Assembly: GCA_024734555.1 (NCBI GenBank)
Contig: JANPWX010000209.1
Span: forward strand, 434,001 to 498,000
Origin: Trochalopteron elliotii
Taxonomy: Eukaryota > Chordata > Aves > Passeriformes > Leiothrichidae
DNA: 64,000 bases
Direction: 5' to 3'
In this document: positions 44,635 to 58,084 of the stretch, in pieces
Position numbering within the stretch: the first letter of the stretch is position 1
How the letters are laid out: the number at the start of each line of letters is the position of its first letter
Notes under the pieces: generated by a model
The model's input: the letters and a program-made list of their open reading frames with translations, nothing else
Told to the model about the DNA's origin: nothing
Database searches by the model: none
Translations under genes and position numbers: made by a program

Positions 44635-45126
44635 TGTAGCAGAGTTTTTGAAGATAGTGAATATTTGGACTGTGAGTGAATCACCTAGCCTGGGCCTCAG
44701 ATGAAGGCCTGTAAGGCCTCAGTGGCGCAGGTGGAAATTCAGCTGCCAAGTCTCTGGCGCAGTGAGAATTGCCCCTTAAGGTGTTAACAAGGCACAGAGA
44801 GGTTTCTAATAGATAACATGTATAGTAAGTAGTCTGAACACCAGTAGCTGCCTTAAAAGTTTGGTCAACAATAAGTGTTTGCATTCTTTTCTCTGCTGTA
44901 TACCAATGAAGAGCTGCTGTGGATGTAAACTATATAGAACTGTATAAAAGTAGCCATCTTAGCTGAATAAAGTAGAACGTAGCTGTTAACCATATTGGCT
45001 TGATCTGCGTTCTCTCTATACTCCGACTTCCTTTTTATCTCAGGCCAACCCTGGTAATACTTTAGAGGTGGTGTGGGGCAACACAGTGTTTGATGTGTTT
45101 TCTGTGATTATGACACTCCACAACAA
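44635..45126 (+). mobile_element. Probable solo LTR (endogenous retrovirus type)
   Basis: The stretch starts TGTAGCAGAG and carries TATAAAA at 44943-44949 and AATAAA at 44966-44971, with a C/T-rich R/U5-like tail and a GGTGGTGTGGGGCAAC segment. It ends near CACAACAA. A candidate 5-bp target-site duplication, TTTAG, flanks it at 44630-44634 and 45127-45131, giving an element of about 492 bp. The right end carries one extra A beyond a CA terminus, so the boundary could be off by a base. No gag, pol or env remnant accompanies it. It is antisense to GRIN2B. Confidence 0.6.
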
Positions 45127-45131
45127 TTTAG

Positions 45132-48100
45132 TAAATCCCAAATTCCAGACTGGTACGAAAAATCCTTTAGACATTACTGCACGCTATTATATTGTCTCGG
45201 ACTCCCTAGAAAATAATATACAGTAGGGCTATCAGATGAAGTGGTTTTACAGACATACCTATATTTAGGTATAAACATGCCAGTAAAATCACTACACCTC
45301 TATAATCTTATTTTACTTACCAATAAAATACATCCACCATTATAGAGGAATGCAGCGTGTACTTACTGCAGAGCAATGTTACACAATCACTTTCAAAATG
45401 GGAAGTGAAAGCTAATGTCTCCAACTGAAAATGCAAGAGGAATGTAGGTAGTCAGACAGTAATTATTCCAATTGGAATTTAGCCAGGACCAAAGGTTAGA
45501 TTGCTTAAAAATACCATGAGAACCTTACTTGACACTGCACTTTTTCGTGGATCAGACCTAAGATAAGTATTCATAGAAAATTATTAGGCTGCACAGGCAA
45601 AATACAGCTCAGCATTAAGAGATATTTCTGGATGATATTTCAAAATACAGAAAATACATAAATAGGTCACTGTGCATTTAACCAGGCTAACTGTAAAATG
45701 ACTACTACTCCAGCAGTGTACAGCAAAGCCAGGCCATCTTCAGGTCAGGTAAAGAAACTGAAGCAGAACAAGCGCTGGTCAGAGGTTTCTGGGGGTAGTT
45801 CTGTTGTGTGCTGACACTGGTACCTCCTGCTGCTGCAATCATGCCTTCCAGGTAGCCTTGCACAACAGCCTCTGGGAAGGGTGTCTGCAGGCTCCCCAAA
45901 CCCAGCCTCCAAGCTCAAGACAGCAAGAGGAAAGGAAGTCAGGTGATACTGCAGTTCTAGACAAAAAGCTGTCTTGAAGGCAGCTTTCCTAAGAGGAAGA
46001 TAATACTTGGGACGGAGGCTGAACAATGCCCCTAGCCACCATCAAAGGGAACTTCACAGGAATATTGGCTCCATATGGGAGAAGGAAAAGCCTGCCTCCA
46101 GTCTCCCCCTCCTATGCTTCATTGGAGGACCACAATGAAGTTCCTAGTGTTTTTTGGGCTCTGCTCACCGAGAGCACTGCTTAGACTTCAAGCCACAGAA
46201 TCCAAATTCAACAGCTAATTTTGTATCTGTACCAACACTAATGCTAATTCCCAATCCTGCTCTCATCACTAGCCCAATTTCAGGCCTCACCACTATCACC
46301 ACCCTCAGTCCCATTACTACCTAAAGACAGATGTCCTGCCAGACCCAGTGGGAGACATCGGCATTAGCCTTTGACATTTGCTCACCTTTAACTGCATCTT
46401 AACTCACACTGCCTTCATTCCTCTGACAGTTTGAGAAGTACCAGACAATGAACCCAAACGCAGCCTGTATGTTTCAGGATCTAGTTGGCGGTAGGAAGGA
46501 ATCCATCTCACCTGTGAAATACTTTACAAACCTCAAAGGTGCTTTGGGGCTAGTATCCAGCACACCACCAGAGAAAAAGTGCAATAGAAGAAGCTGTAGG
46601 GAAGTCAGCATTGCATAGATGACTACTTGACTGTCACACAAGGAAATACAAGTATGTCCAGATCAAAGAAGAACACTATTTCTGTATTAACCAATGACAG
46701 AAGACTGGTGACATTTTAATCTTTTTGTCTACTACCTGCATTATGGGCAAACTAGAGGAGGTCACAAGACATATGCAAAAAAAAAAAAAAAAAAAAAGGC
46801 AGGACAGACTGGAACCTATCAACTGTTACTCCTAAGAGCTGGGGTTTAAAGCTATAAATCACACCACAATTTACTCCAAAGTTTCTCCATCTCTCTGATT
46901 TTTTACAAACCAGTTTCGGCTTAGGACATCCCCCCAATCGCACGGTTACTCTGCAATGTAGACATGCTGCATATTGTATGTCTCTGAAGAGGCAATAATC
47001 TTCACTGCTGTAACTATTATCCTACCAAACCTTCAGCCCAGGCTATTTGTACATTGACAACTCTCGCACTGCTATTTCCTGTATTACTGCTTACCATGTA
47101 CGTGACATTAAGTGCCCATAAATCTTTTTCTGGCTCACAGCCCTGTTGTTCCAGGAATTTTGTCAACACACACAAAGAAGAGGAGGATGGATCTGGAGCA
47201 CGATAGATGTGTTTTGAAAGCACCTGCACACTTCAGAATGAATGATGCCGCAGGAAAATCCTTATACATTCAGAGCAGAAAGATGGCAGAGACTAGAGAC
47301 AATGGAAAGTGCCATACAGTGATGAATGCAACAATCCAGCACCTGGACCAAAAGGGTTTATTATGGTGACCCTGAGTAAACAGCCCTCCAAGGGCATTTC
47401 AGTAGTTTCAGATGAAAACTGATATGGTTTCGTTTGCTTTAACTAGCTTTGGACATCACTTGTATTATCATTCTGAGATATAAATGCTCCTACGACAGTG
47501 GCAGAAACATTCCTCCAATGTGTTTTGGGCAGGTCTTCCTTCTATTCCTCACAATCACTCCCTCTCCAGTATGTACCTCTGTCCGTGCCTGTAACATCTC
47601 GCAGATCCATTTCTAACATAAGAAAATGTTTCCAATTTTCCCTTATTTCTCCCAAGTCAGCCTTGTTCTTTTGGGGGATGCATCACACACCCCCAGCCAA
47701 AGCCTTCAAAGCCCTTGGAGCTCCTTCATTACCTCACTGTTAGCTCTCTTTCCATAGACACTGGGCGGAAAATAGCACATATGTTTACTTCTATTCTCCA
47801 TTTATCTTCTTCAGAGCTGTTCGTTCTTTATTAAACCAGGTACAAACTCCTCCCTGACTTGGGCAGTGCCAGATACATCAGAGGCTTGTTTGCCTCTGTC
47901 TATCCAACAGGTGTATGCAAGAATAAGGTGAAAAAGTGCTTCCCCTTCCCTACCCCACGCAAAGGAGAAGAGCAATTCTCTCCCTGCACTTAAGGCAGTA
48001 CAAAAACCGCTTTGATAGTCAATTAGACCCATATCATTCCCTACCGATGAAGAACTATGTCTCATTATTTTAAGCTTGCCCAAGGGTAAGTTCCCAGTGT

Positions 48101-48279
48101 CCTTCCCACTTCCTCCACCCACATATTTTATATTTCACGGGTGATAGCTTATACAGCCACAGCCTGCAACCTTCTGTTGAGACCAACACCAAATGATTCA
48201 TAGAAATCAAAAGTTAAAATCCTTTGCTAAATAGTTTTGCCCTTTTCCCCAGTCACTTCAGGATTACTGTCTACAGCAC
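45132..48279. other. Intronic stretch without genes (45132-48279)
   Basis: Nothing recognisable beyond the A21 run at 46.78 kb. Short frames are chance. Confidence 0.6.
46777..46797. repeat. A21 homopolymer
   Basis: Twenty-one consecutive A residues with no recognisable SINE or retrocopy attached. Confidence 0.97.
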
Positions 48280-48575
48280 CTGCTTTAGCACACTACCTGC
48301 TCTGAAACAACTCAAACAATAAGATTACCACTGCGAGGGGATGGCTCACATTTTGAAACATATCCCTGAACTCAGCCTAAATTTTCCCTTTGCTCAGTTA
48401 TCCTGTAACTTTAATAATACGGCCTTCATTCAGCCTAAACCATTTCTCCCTCTCAACTCACCGTTTCCACTGTGAAAATGCTTGTAGGTGGTGATCTGAT
48501 CACCCCTTGAGACTTGCCTCTGCTGCAGCAGAAGTTCAGCTGTGTTTATTGCTCCTCATAATTCAAGTCCCCATC
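48280..48575 (-). mobile_element. Old, diverged CR1-like LINE fragment
   Basis: The plus strand reads like the reverse complement of an old CR1 3' region: CTCAGCCTAAATTTTCCCTT, then CTTGTAGGTGGTGATCTGATCACCCC, TGCTGCAGCAGAAGTTCAGC and CTCCTCATAATTCAAGTCCC. These phrases occur in the order expected for CR1 tails, but substitutions are heavy and the edges are not clear. No frame is open. Confidence 0.6.
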
Positions 48576-51500
48576 AGGATGAGCGAGAGGTAATGAAGGA
48601 AATGGCTGGGTGAGGGAGCAAAGGAGCGGGTCTGACCTGCTTACCCAGACTGGCACACACACGCAGAGCTGCGGGACTCAGTGTCACACACACAAAAGCC
48701 ATTAAGAGAGACAGCAGGTCAGTCTGGCATTGCCCAGTGCCAACTTCTAAATGCCAGAGCCAAAAGGCTTGGCAAAGCCACCCCTCTCAGCAAGCCTGGC
48801 TTGTGGAGCCTGGCTAGAGGCACTATTCCCCTGCCAGGATCTCACCCTTCCCCCAGCATCCCGCTTAGAGAAGTTTACAGGGTTGAGACAGGTCCTCCCT
48901 GCCAGAGACTGAAATATCCTCACCACCTGGAGGGTTCAGTTGCTGCGGCTGTCACTCCATGCATGTGTATGCTCCACTTGAAATAAGGCATTTCAAAGCT
49001 TATGAGGCATACACCATTTCCCACTTGCAACTGTTGTCTGCTCCACCTCAAAACTGAATCTCGGCTCAAAGCAAGACCATCCAAATCAAGGAACATGCTG
49101 CTGCATCCCTCCACAGGATTTCAGCAATGGTTGAAAGCAGCTTTGCCTCCTGAACTACAAGACTCAGTCTAAACAGGCAGCAGAATGCTACACAGAGCAA
49201 CATTGTGTTTGCCTCTTAAAGAGACCTGAAGCCCTTTGAAAATTCATTGGGCAATCCCTTCCTTCCTTTCTTATCTCCGCTTCCAGTTTTCATTTCCAAG
49301 CAGGAATCAATAACACATTAATAACATGAGGATATTAAAGACCGCAATTTCCAAAAGCTAGGGATTTAAATATCTCCGATCCATTAATAACCATGAGAAA
49401 CGCACATTTAACTTCACTTGGGTGGTTTGAAAAAGTACATCCTTGGCATTTCTCATTATTTGATGTATTAATTCGAGGTTTTCTATTCAACTTTAATCAA
49501 CTCTGCATTTTGTGCATTAACAGATTGATACAATGAATTTCAAAATTAAAAAAAACCCGAGAATTTTAATTTCTAAGGGTGGAAGGACTTTCCCATTTCC
49601 CAGACTCTCTCATGCACCTCACTCACTACCTGCTCATTCCCTGCATCATTTCCTTGAAGGGAAAACACAGAGCAGGTAAACAGAGTCTGCACTGGCTCCT
49701 GAAGGAAGGTGCCAAATTCCACATCAGTGTCAAGATCCCCACTGATTACTCAAAGTCTCACATCAAGAGACAGTGTTAAATTATTTGGATGCCATATGTA
49801 AACAGTGTAAAAGTCAATTCAGAATCATTTTTTTAAAACATACCATAAGCAGGAAAGAAAACATTTCCATTTTTAGGCCAAAATTGAGTGATTCCTTCTT
49901 CTATAAGTCTGAGAATTCTAGAAAGAGCATCTGAGTCAGAGGGAGACAGCCTCAAACTACACTTGCATTTTGGACAGTCATCCTATGCTGCCTATCTTCT
50001 CATATGTAATGTATGACATGCGATACAGTTTTAAAACATAAGGCTGCCCACCCTTAAGAAAGATCTTCATGGGTGCACATTTCAGTTTTGGAACCCATGC
50101 AGCAGGAACGAGGTAGGAGAAAATATGAACCACCTTTGCTCATGATAGCATTGCTACAGCAAATCTGAAACAGCCCTAAGCAGAGTGACAGGGTTCACTA
50201 GACCTGATCAGACTCTAATGAAATTGTTACAGAGAGCAGAAATGGCAGAGAAGGTGACTTGATGCCTGAAGCACCAAGAAGTGATGAGGATAAAAGAGCT
50301 GCTAAGTGGAGGCAGTGGGGTGAAGAGGGACATGTATCCTGTGAGCTGGTCCAGGACAAAACTGCAGTGCTACAGATGTGGATGGGTCATGTCTCATAGC
50401 CCACCAGTATCCCTCAGGACCCTCATGGCCTCTTGTTCTCCACTGCTATGTGACATTTTGGCAAATGAGGTTTAGTCACCAAAGGACCCTGTGACAGTGC
50501 CAGCCCTGTTTGTGAAATAAGACAGGGAATTAATCTGGAAATGAAAGGGACTGAGATCATGGGTCTGGCATGTGGAAAGAGGCATGACATGGCCACTGAA
50601 GCCAAGAAGAGTCAATGGGAGATTCTAGTTAGGCCGCTAGAAATGATAGAAGAGTACCCAGAACATTATGGTTTGAATCTCCTTCCTTGTAATTGCCTGT
50701 GTGTTCATCCCTCTCTTCTCACTCTGATCCTTAGTAAAGGATTTTTATGTTCCTGTTATCATTACTTGCTGAAAAATAAAATAAAGTCTATCCAGGAGAA
50801 ATAAGGGAAGACAAATGTGTCACACCTAAAAGGGTGCCTTCCATTCAAGATATTTGGAGTTGTACACTCCCTATCCAGAAGCATCCCAAAAAACATCCCT
50901 TTAGAAAACTTGATCCTTAAAATAAACACTAAAGCCAGGATAACTGGAGAATTGATAACTGTAAATCAGAAAAATGTTTGGTAGTCTCATTTTTCTTCTC
51001 TTTTTTCTCTTTCTTCTTCCAACTCAACTCTCTTCCCTTTCCCTAACTTTCTGAGTTCCATGACCAGTAAGGGACCAGCCATCAAGCAGCTGGATACCAT
51101 ATGCTTTCACAGTACATTAGTGCTGTGCACCAGACCATGCCGTGCCTGCAATTGAATGACAGGTCAAGGCCAATTCATCTTACTGAGAATTTCAATCAAC
51201 AGTGTCCAGAAAGCTCTCCTGCTTGGAGAGACCCAGCCCAGCAGCCATTGACCTCTCCCTCTGCTCAGCACTCAATCATATTTACAGAGCAGCAGTGACG
51301 AAAGGATACGCAGGCAAAGCCACGTATAGACCACAGCTCATCACTAGCTGTTGATCATTCAGGGACAGGGATGGGAAGATCCAATCCACTGCAAACAGAC
51401 TAGATTTGGATCAGTTGAATGCCATTTCCATGTTTGTTTTTTTTTTAATTCTGTTCTGTTTTCTCCAGCCTTTCAAATCCATTGATGCTGGCTACTTCAG

Positions 51501-53835
51501 GCACTTTTCCCAGTATCTCATTCAACTGTTCATTCCTCCTCATGCCAGTGAATGCATATGAGGAGACACCAGTCTATGTCAACTCCCAGCCCAGCTCCAC
51601 CACTGACTTCATCGTGGTGTAGTTCAGCTCCCTTGGACCACATCTCCTTTACACAGAAGTCATGATAGTTTACTTTATCAGCAGGAAAAAGAAGCATTAG
51701 TAGCAAGAGTAAGAGGTAACATGACCAGAATGTGATAATTGTCACAATAGTGAATACCAGTAAATAAAAATCAATACTATGGATGAAGTGTAGCCCTCAT
51801 GCTATGCTCACTTATGCTTTAAGATCAGTTTAATTTTAAAACAGCATGAGGACTTAGTAAAAATAAATCCAGTATTTCAATATTCCCCATCAACTTCCTT
51901 CAAGCTACAATATATGTCCTACTCTACCACCCTTCTCAGCTTCCTCCATCCACCATTTCTCTCCAATCCATTTTTTGTTCTTCATGGCTCCATTTCTCAC
52001 TTTAAGCGCCGTCATATTTTTGGTCCATCCTCGTTACCCCTTAGCTCACTTGTATTCACACCATTCATTGGTTGGGTTTAAATCTGAAGAGCATGGAGGA
52101 AACAAACAACAACAAATGAAGTCTTGTTCTAATCCTTCATATTACCATCTAAAACCAATAAGTATTTTCTGAAAGTGTAAATGCCATTGTTTTCTTTCTT
52201 ATCCTTTGCCTTATTCTCCTCATCAGAAAGGTGGAGATGCATCTTCTCTGCTTCATAGAGTTGGAATGTTTAATTATTTATGGTATTTAAGGTACTTTTG
52301 ACTCTCAAGCAATAGAAGCTACAGGAGCTGAGATTATTACTGCTTTTCACTGCACTTACCCGAAGGCAGCAATGTCTTCTTGTGAGATCATACCCAACAT
52401 TACTCACAGGATCCCAAGAGAATGTATTAAAACCTGTATGTCCAAGATCTTGAGGACAATAAATCCTAGTTTAGCTAGGAGCAGAGAGAAAGGAAATCCT
52501 GTAACACCACAAATACTTGGCAACTGCCAAGCTAATTCCTGATACTCAATATTGACTTTGCCACATTGACTCAAATTGCAAAACACTGCTTATCTGTAGA
52601 TTTTGATGAAACAAGTTAGCAACTGCAGGTTTGTTAAGCTTATGCTCACAAAAATATCTAAACTCATTACATATTTCACCTAGTCTCAAGCAGCTTCCTT
52701 GCTGGCAAGGAACTGCAAGAGCAACACGTAGCTTTGACGAAGGAGGCAGAGCTGCAATGGACAGCCAGCCTTCAGCACCTGGAGCGGAGATGCAGCTCTT
52801 CTCAGCACCAGGGCCCATCCTCCAGGCAACTTCAAACCAGACCTAGAAAACTCCTATTTCAGCAAGAGATCTGCCCTGAGGGTCTGACATAAATCCAGGA
52901 GGTCTGGTTCCAGCAGCTCTTGGACCGTGAAAATGTAAAACTCAGCTCCATTTCAATTCACTTGCAGAAACTCAAAAGAAGATCTCCTAGGCATGGGTCT
53001 CCAAAATGAAGAGCCTGGATTTAAATTGATCTGGGGGAAGGTGGGCAGACCAGAGACACCAGGCTTTACAGTATGAACATATCTTAAGAGCTCTGGTTCA
53101 TTCCCAAACAAAATCCAGGAGACTGGAGACCCCAAGAGTTCTGTCTGGGGCTTCAGTGTCAGAGGTGCCAGAAATCTGGGATTCATAGAGAAATCCTCAC
53201 ATGTGATTTTGAGGTCCCATGCCCTTAGACCAGACCATGAGTTACAGTAGCCCACAGCTAGAAGCTCTGGAAGCCAGGGGAAGAAATACAGCTGTGACAA
53301 GTTCACCACAGTTAGTGACTCTCACAGGTACCTCTGAACTTGCAGTATCCCAATATTTGCAGGGAAAGGGTAGCAATTTTGACATTAAGTTTGGACTAAA
53401 AAAGTTTCTGCCTCTGAAGGTACTCCCCCTGCCTGGAAAAACTTCTTGTACCCTGGAGACTCGTGTTTCTGTCAGACTTCACAAACTGCACTGCACTGTG
53501 CCCCTCTTACCAGGGGAGAACACAAAGGGGTTTGAGGGGTTCTGAAAGCCACAGTGTAGTTGTTGTCATTGACAAATTTACAGACAGAAACTGCTCTGCT
53601 TTGGGAGATTTTTCTATTGAGCAGGGACAAATGATGACAGCTGGAGTAGTTCTGGAGTCAAGAGAAGAGATGTCCACCCTGACTCAATTTCTTCTTTCAG
53701 TTCCCACCATTTCCTGGGTTACACTGCCACAGAGCAATGTTGAAAGACTAGTGCATTCCCACTGCAGAATTAATTATAAGGTAAAATAAGGGTGTGCATA
53801 TATATTTTAACATGCGCACACACACAGTGTATATT

Positions 53836-53851
53836 TGTTCATATATGAACA
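53836..53851. repeat. Perfect 16-bp palindrome
   Basis: TGTTCATATATGAACA is self-complementary, following a short (CA)n run. It is AT-rich and may be simply a low-complexity product. Confidence 0.9.
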
Positions 53852-55594
53852 TAAAGGGTTTGTTAATTTTCTTTTATTATAAATTTAGAGGGCATATATG
53901 CACTCCATCTCATCTTGAACCAGAAGACAGGTCTGCATTTCCTTGAAATGTGGAACATAGGTGAGAGAAGCAGCTCCTTACCCCTTTCCTGTCAGACCTG
54001 AAATGGCACCAGTTCCCAAACACACTAAATCCATGTATTCCTGAAAATGGGAAAACTCAAAAACCATCCTGGGACAGAAAAAGAAAAGGTGGAGACAACA
54101 TTCAAGTTGCATCCCTTTTACATCTAGGATGGCCCTCGAAGAAAATCAGCTTCTAAGTTAGAAAACCAAATATTACTGCTACACCAGGGGCAGGCACCCA
54201 GCACAAAGCAGCTGTTCTCCCTCCCAGGAGTTGTTTCTGGGGTGGAAGAAGAGGCACGACTCAGACAGGGGTGGAGGCTTGGTGGATATAGTGCCAGGGC
54301 TGCCTTAACGCTGCCCATCTTGAACAGCTCCAATAGCACTGAGGTGCCAGTCTTGCCTTTTGAAGGACTTTTATAAAAGGCTGAGGTTATAGTGGCAAAT
54401 AACCATCATATTAAAGCAGTCAGCAATGGTCTTTACCTAGGTCTCACCCTTGTTTGTATACAGCAGTACCAATACTGACATCATGAATAGCCAAAGATTA
54501 TATGCTGCAAATATTACCCATCCCCAAAATTATGTAGATAAAGCAAACCCAGTTGTCTATATGAACTGCCTCTCCAAGTGCTTGAGCATGCCACTCATCT
54601 CCCTCTAACTTCCTGGGGCTACACTAACTTTGGAGTTTTCATGTTTCTTCTACTCCACATAGCTTAGATTCTTCTCCGAGCCAGGTCCAGGCCACAGTGA
54701 AGTGAACTTCATTCCCATGGGGTCCCCAGTTTCAAATAAAAATAGATTTTAAATATCAGCCCTTAGACACCATCCTTGCTTCCTGCAAAACCTCTCTCAC
54801 ACAGTTCTGTTGAGGATGACACTGTGGCAGGACCTTGTTTCTAGGCAGGGAGGCATTTCTGCACACAGCCCTGTCAATTGTTGTATTTATGAAGATGCCA
54901 AAGTATATTAAAATTCTCAGATGCCTTTGCACTATTCATTTCCACTACCACTGTACCAGAGGGGTGTAAAGCCCCTTTGATCTGCCAGCATCTTAAACCT
55001 ACTTTGCACAGGTGCTAGCACCTTTGTGAGGCACTGAATACCACAGGAGGGGGTTCATGATCTACATACAGAGCATACATCCAGAGAGAAGCCTCTTGCC
55101 ACACTCCTAGTGATATCTCTCAGGGGAGAAGGGGAAAAGCTGGAACAAATATGACACTTAATGCATTACCAACTGACTACACTGTTGGTGTTGCTCTGGG
55201 ATCCCCTTCGTCTTGTTTATACTTTATCTTGGGAGCCTGCAAAGCTTCAGGGACTTTCCACCTCCCTGACCATATTCCTAACACAGCTCTGTTACCATTT
55301 CATCTAGAGTTCCAGGGTACTTCAAGCAAGACAAAAAACAATACCCATTTATCATTCCTTCTTTCCTAATTAAAGAAATTGGAGGACTCAACAGACCACA
55401 TCTGAGTTCCCAGCCCTGGAGCTGAGGTGAGTCGGTGGGGAAGCTGTGCAGCCCTTCCGATGATTCAGCTATCCAGGCTGGCCTGGCATGCAGCTGAGGA
55501 ACCATCCTCTCCAGATCCATCTACCTTCCAGCTTCCTCCCACTGCTAAAATTTTATTTATATATAAAATGCAATTGCCTAAAAACACATATTTT

Positions 55595-55619
55595 AAAAAA
55601 CAAACAAACAAAACAAAAC

Positions 55620-55652
<33 letters not shown>

Positions 55653-55681
55653 CAAAAAAAACACACACACAACCAACCACC
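55595..55681. repeat. A-rich low-complexity tract including A30 and short CA run
   Basis: CAAACAAACAAAACAAAACC leads into a run of 30 A (55621-55650), then CCCAAAAAAAA, a short CA repeat and AACCAACCACC. It is simple-sequence expansion, and the Lys- or Phe-rich short frames here are artefacts of it. Confidence 0.95.
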
Positions 55682-56923
55682 ACCTCAAACCCAAAATATC
55701 AGATACCCAGACACTAGGGAAAGAAAAAGCACTCAGGCAGTGCATCAACTCCCTAAGGGTTTGAGTTGCTGCCAAGATTACATCCGTAGGGAAATAAGCC
55801 ACCAGATGCAGGGAATGGACTACAGGGGCCCAGAGCGATGGGGAGGGAAGGGAGGGAAAAAAAAAAAAAACAGTGAACAAGAGAGACAAATAAATTGAGA
55901 AATGAAGCAGTCTGGTTTGTTCATCACTAGCTATTCTGCTTTACAAAATTTACAGGCATTTTCCACTCCCTATCTCTGCTGAAGCAATTTTCCAAATGTC
56001 CCAGTACCTGCTTCAAACCATCTGGCTTGCCATACCCCAGCCCAGTAGATTGTCAGCCAAAAAGGCTTCACTGCCCATTGGATCAGAGAAGAAGAAAAGC
56101 TATCTCCTCTAGGTACTGTGATCTATGGGTTCCCTTACTTCTTCCCTCTACCTAGATGGACCCCAGTCCCCTCATAAAGAAAAATAATCTCATACACATT
56201 CCAGCTTTCAAAGCAAGGTATCTTCCCAAGCATCCCTTTGATAACATTGGTCCTGTCTCTCTCATGCCTTCAAGCCCAGTGGTGTGAAGAGGGGATGCGT
56301 CCCATGCCAAGAGAAATGTGAAAAGAAGAGGCTGATGCTTCACCAGATGGCTTTGGACTTGTCACAGCAGGGAGAGAAACATGCTTGAAAAACCTGGCCC
56401 TGGTACTAACCATCATCTCCTGGACTGGTAGTTCAGGACAGCTGGAGCAGCTGGGGCTGAATAACAGATGTGAGATGACAGAAATGTGGAGCAGCAGTCA
56501 CACAGGGCAAACATGGAGGCAGTAAGAACCACAGGCTCCCTCTGGGACTGCAATGACATATTCATCAGAAAACACATTTAGAGCAAGAGCAGTGGAAAAG
56601 ATGCACATACCAAAGAGTCAAGGGAGCAGGGTAATGGAAGAGTCAAACCATCTGACCACAGCTTACAATGAACAGCATCAAAGCGAGACAACCAGTGCAC
56701 AAAAGAAGGGCAAGGGCTAGGGAAGGTTCTGCAGCATAAAACATGCAGGGCACCAGCTTGCCTACAGAGCTCACTTGCCCAGAATAATTTACACTCTGCA
56801 ACCCAGCATCAGCCCAGAATGACCACTAGTGACAGTTCTAATCCTTGTTTCACAGAGCCTCTCTAAAGGGCCATCTCCTTCGACATAAGGTCTGAAAACT
56901 CAGATGACCACCAGACAACTGTA

Positions 56924-56957
56924 CTTTGTACATGTGAAATCTTTGTACCTGTGAAAC
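56924..56957 (+). repeat. 17-bp tandem repeat, two copies
   Basis: CTTTGTACATGTGAAAT is followed directly by CTTTGTACCTGTGAAAC, with two differences. A third partial copy (CTGTACCTGT) follows. Confidence 0.9.
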
Positions 56958-57649
56958 CTGTACCTGTTGCCCACCACCTGAAGGAAGCAAAGGAAGGTCC
57001 TTGTCTTTTCCCTACTGTTTGCTCTGTTTCAGGACACACAACCCTCTGCCATTACAGAAAATACCATCTGATGCTGAAACCTCAGCTAGAGATACCCCTT
57101 TCTTTTTTTTATAACCTTCACTGGATTTTAGATTTTGATTGGCCTCATCCCAGCACCAGGGTGTCAGCCATATGTCACCAGAGCTGACACAGAAGTCTGC
57201 TGCAAGCAGACAACTGGTGGGACAAGGGGATCCCATGGGGATGGATGTGATCATGCTTTCAGTTGGATGACTGAGTCCATGTACCCTTTTTCTACAAAAG
57301 TTTCAGCCAGAAGGAAACTAGAAGGAAAAGCACTGCCCCACAGTCACAGTCTCAGAGAAACCAGCAGATATGCTAAGAGTAAAGAAGACAGCTCTTGCAG
57401 ATAGAGCTGCATCATAAAAAGAGGGATAACAGAGATGCTTTTGCCTTTTCTTGTTCTCAAGTGCTGGGCACAGGTGTCCTCAGGTGCTTCCCACTCCCCA
57501 AAAAGCCCATTAGCCTACACCCTTCCTCTAGCAATGCACACTTTTCCAAGGAGGTGGCCATGCACAGTTAGGTGCAGGCAGTCCCTCCACTCCATCAGAG
57601 GCTGACATCCTTGCCAGGTGCAATGCACACACCCACATACCCATGAACA

Positions 57650-57781
57650 GTGATCAGAGAAAGTGAAGAAAAGGTAAGGGAAAGGAAACAGCAGAGCAGA
57701 GAAAGGGAGGACAAGAAGAAAAGTAAGCAGTGAGAGGGACAGTGAAAGAGGTAATAATGGGAGAGAAAGTGGAGAGGGAGT
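57650..57781 (+). repeat. Purine-rich tract of about 130 bp
   Basis: From about 57650 the plus strand is mostly A and G (GAGAAAGTGAAGAAAAGG... GGAGAGAAAGTGGAGAGGGAG). The GRIN2B-sense strand is accordingly pyrimidine-rich. The Ser/Leu-rich short frame on the minus strand reflects this. Confidence 0.85.
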
Positions 57782-58030
57782 TACTTTGCAAGCGGTAGCC
57801 AAAAATCTCCCAACATTTACAGCAAATGATGCATGAAATACACTGTCAGAAATGTGATGCCCAGAACCTATTGCCACTAAATATTTAATCCAACTGGCAG
57901 GGAGCTGTTAAAACCTCAGTGTCTGGATCTCAAACTTCTACAGAGCAACAGGTAAAGTAAATACATCAATATGTAGTAATTCACCATGGGTGCCACCAAT
58001 TTTTCCAACCTGCAGCACTGGGCAGGGAAA

Positions 58031-58084
58031 ATGGATATTAGCAACATCAGAAACTTGTCAATGGGTATTAGCAACATCAGAAAC
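58031..58084 (+). repeat. 30-bp imperfect tandem repeat, two copies
   Basis: ATGGATATTAGCAACATCAG at 58031 recurs as ATGGGTATTAGCAACATCAG at 58061, both followed by AAAC. The first 24 bases differ at one position and then diverge. Confidence 0.93.

Noticed and set aside
48600..48700. CA-rich, slightly GC-rich stretch considered as GRIN2B leader exon or promoter
   Set aside because: Few CpG, no TATA or initiator arrangement on the minus strand, and no clear donor site.
50281..50475. Frame with CYRC motif suggestive of a zinc knuckle
   Set aside because: Only two cysteines in a short frame; the remaining ligands and any retroviral context are absent.
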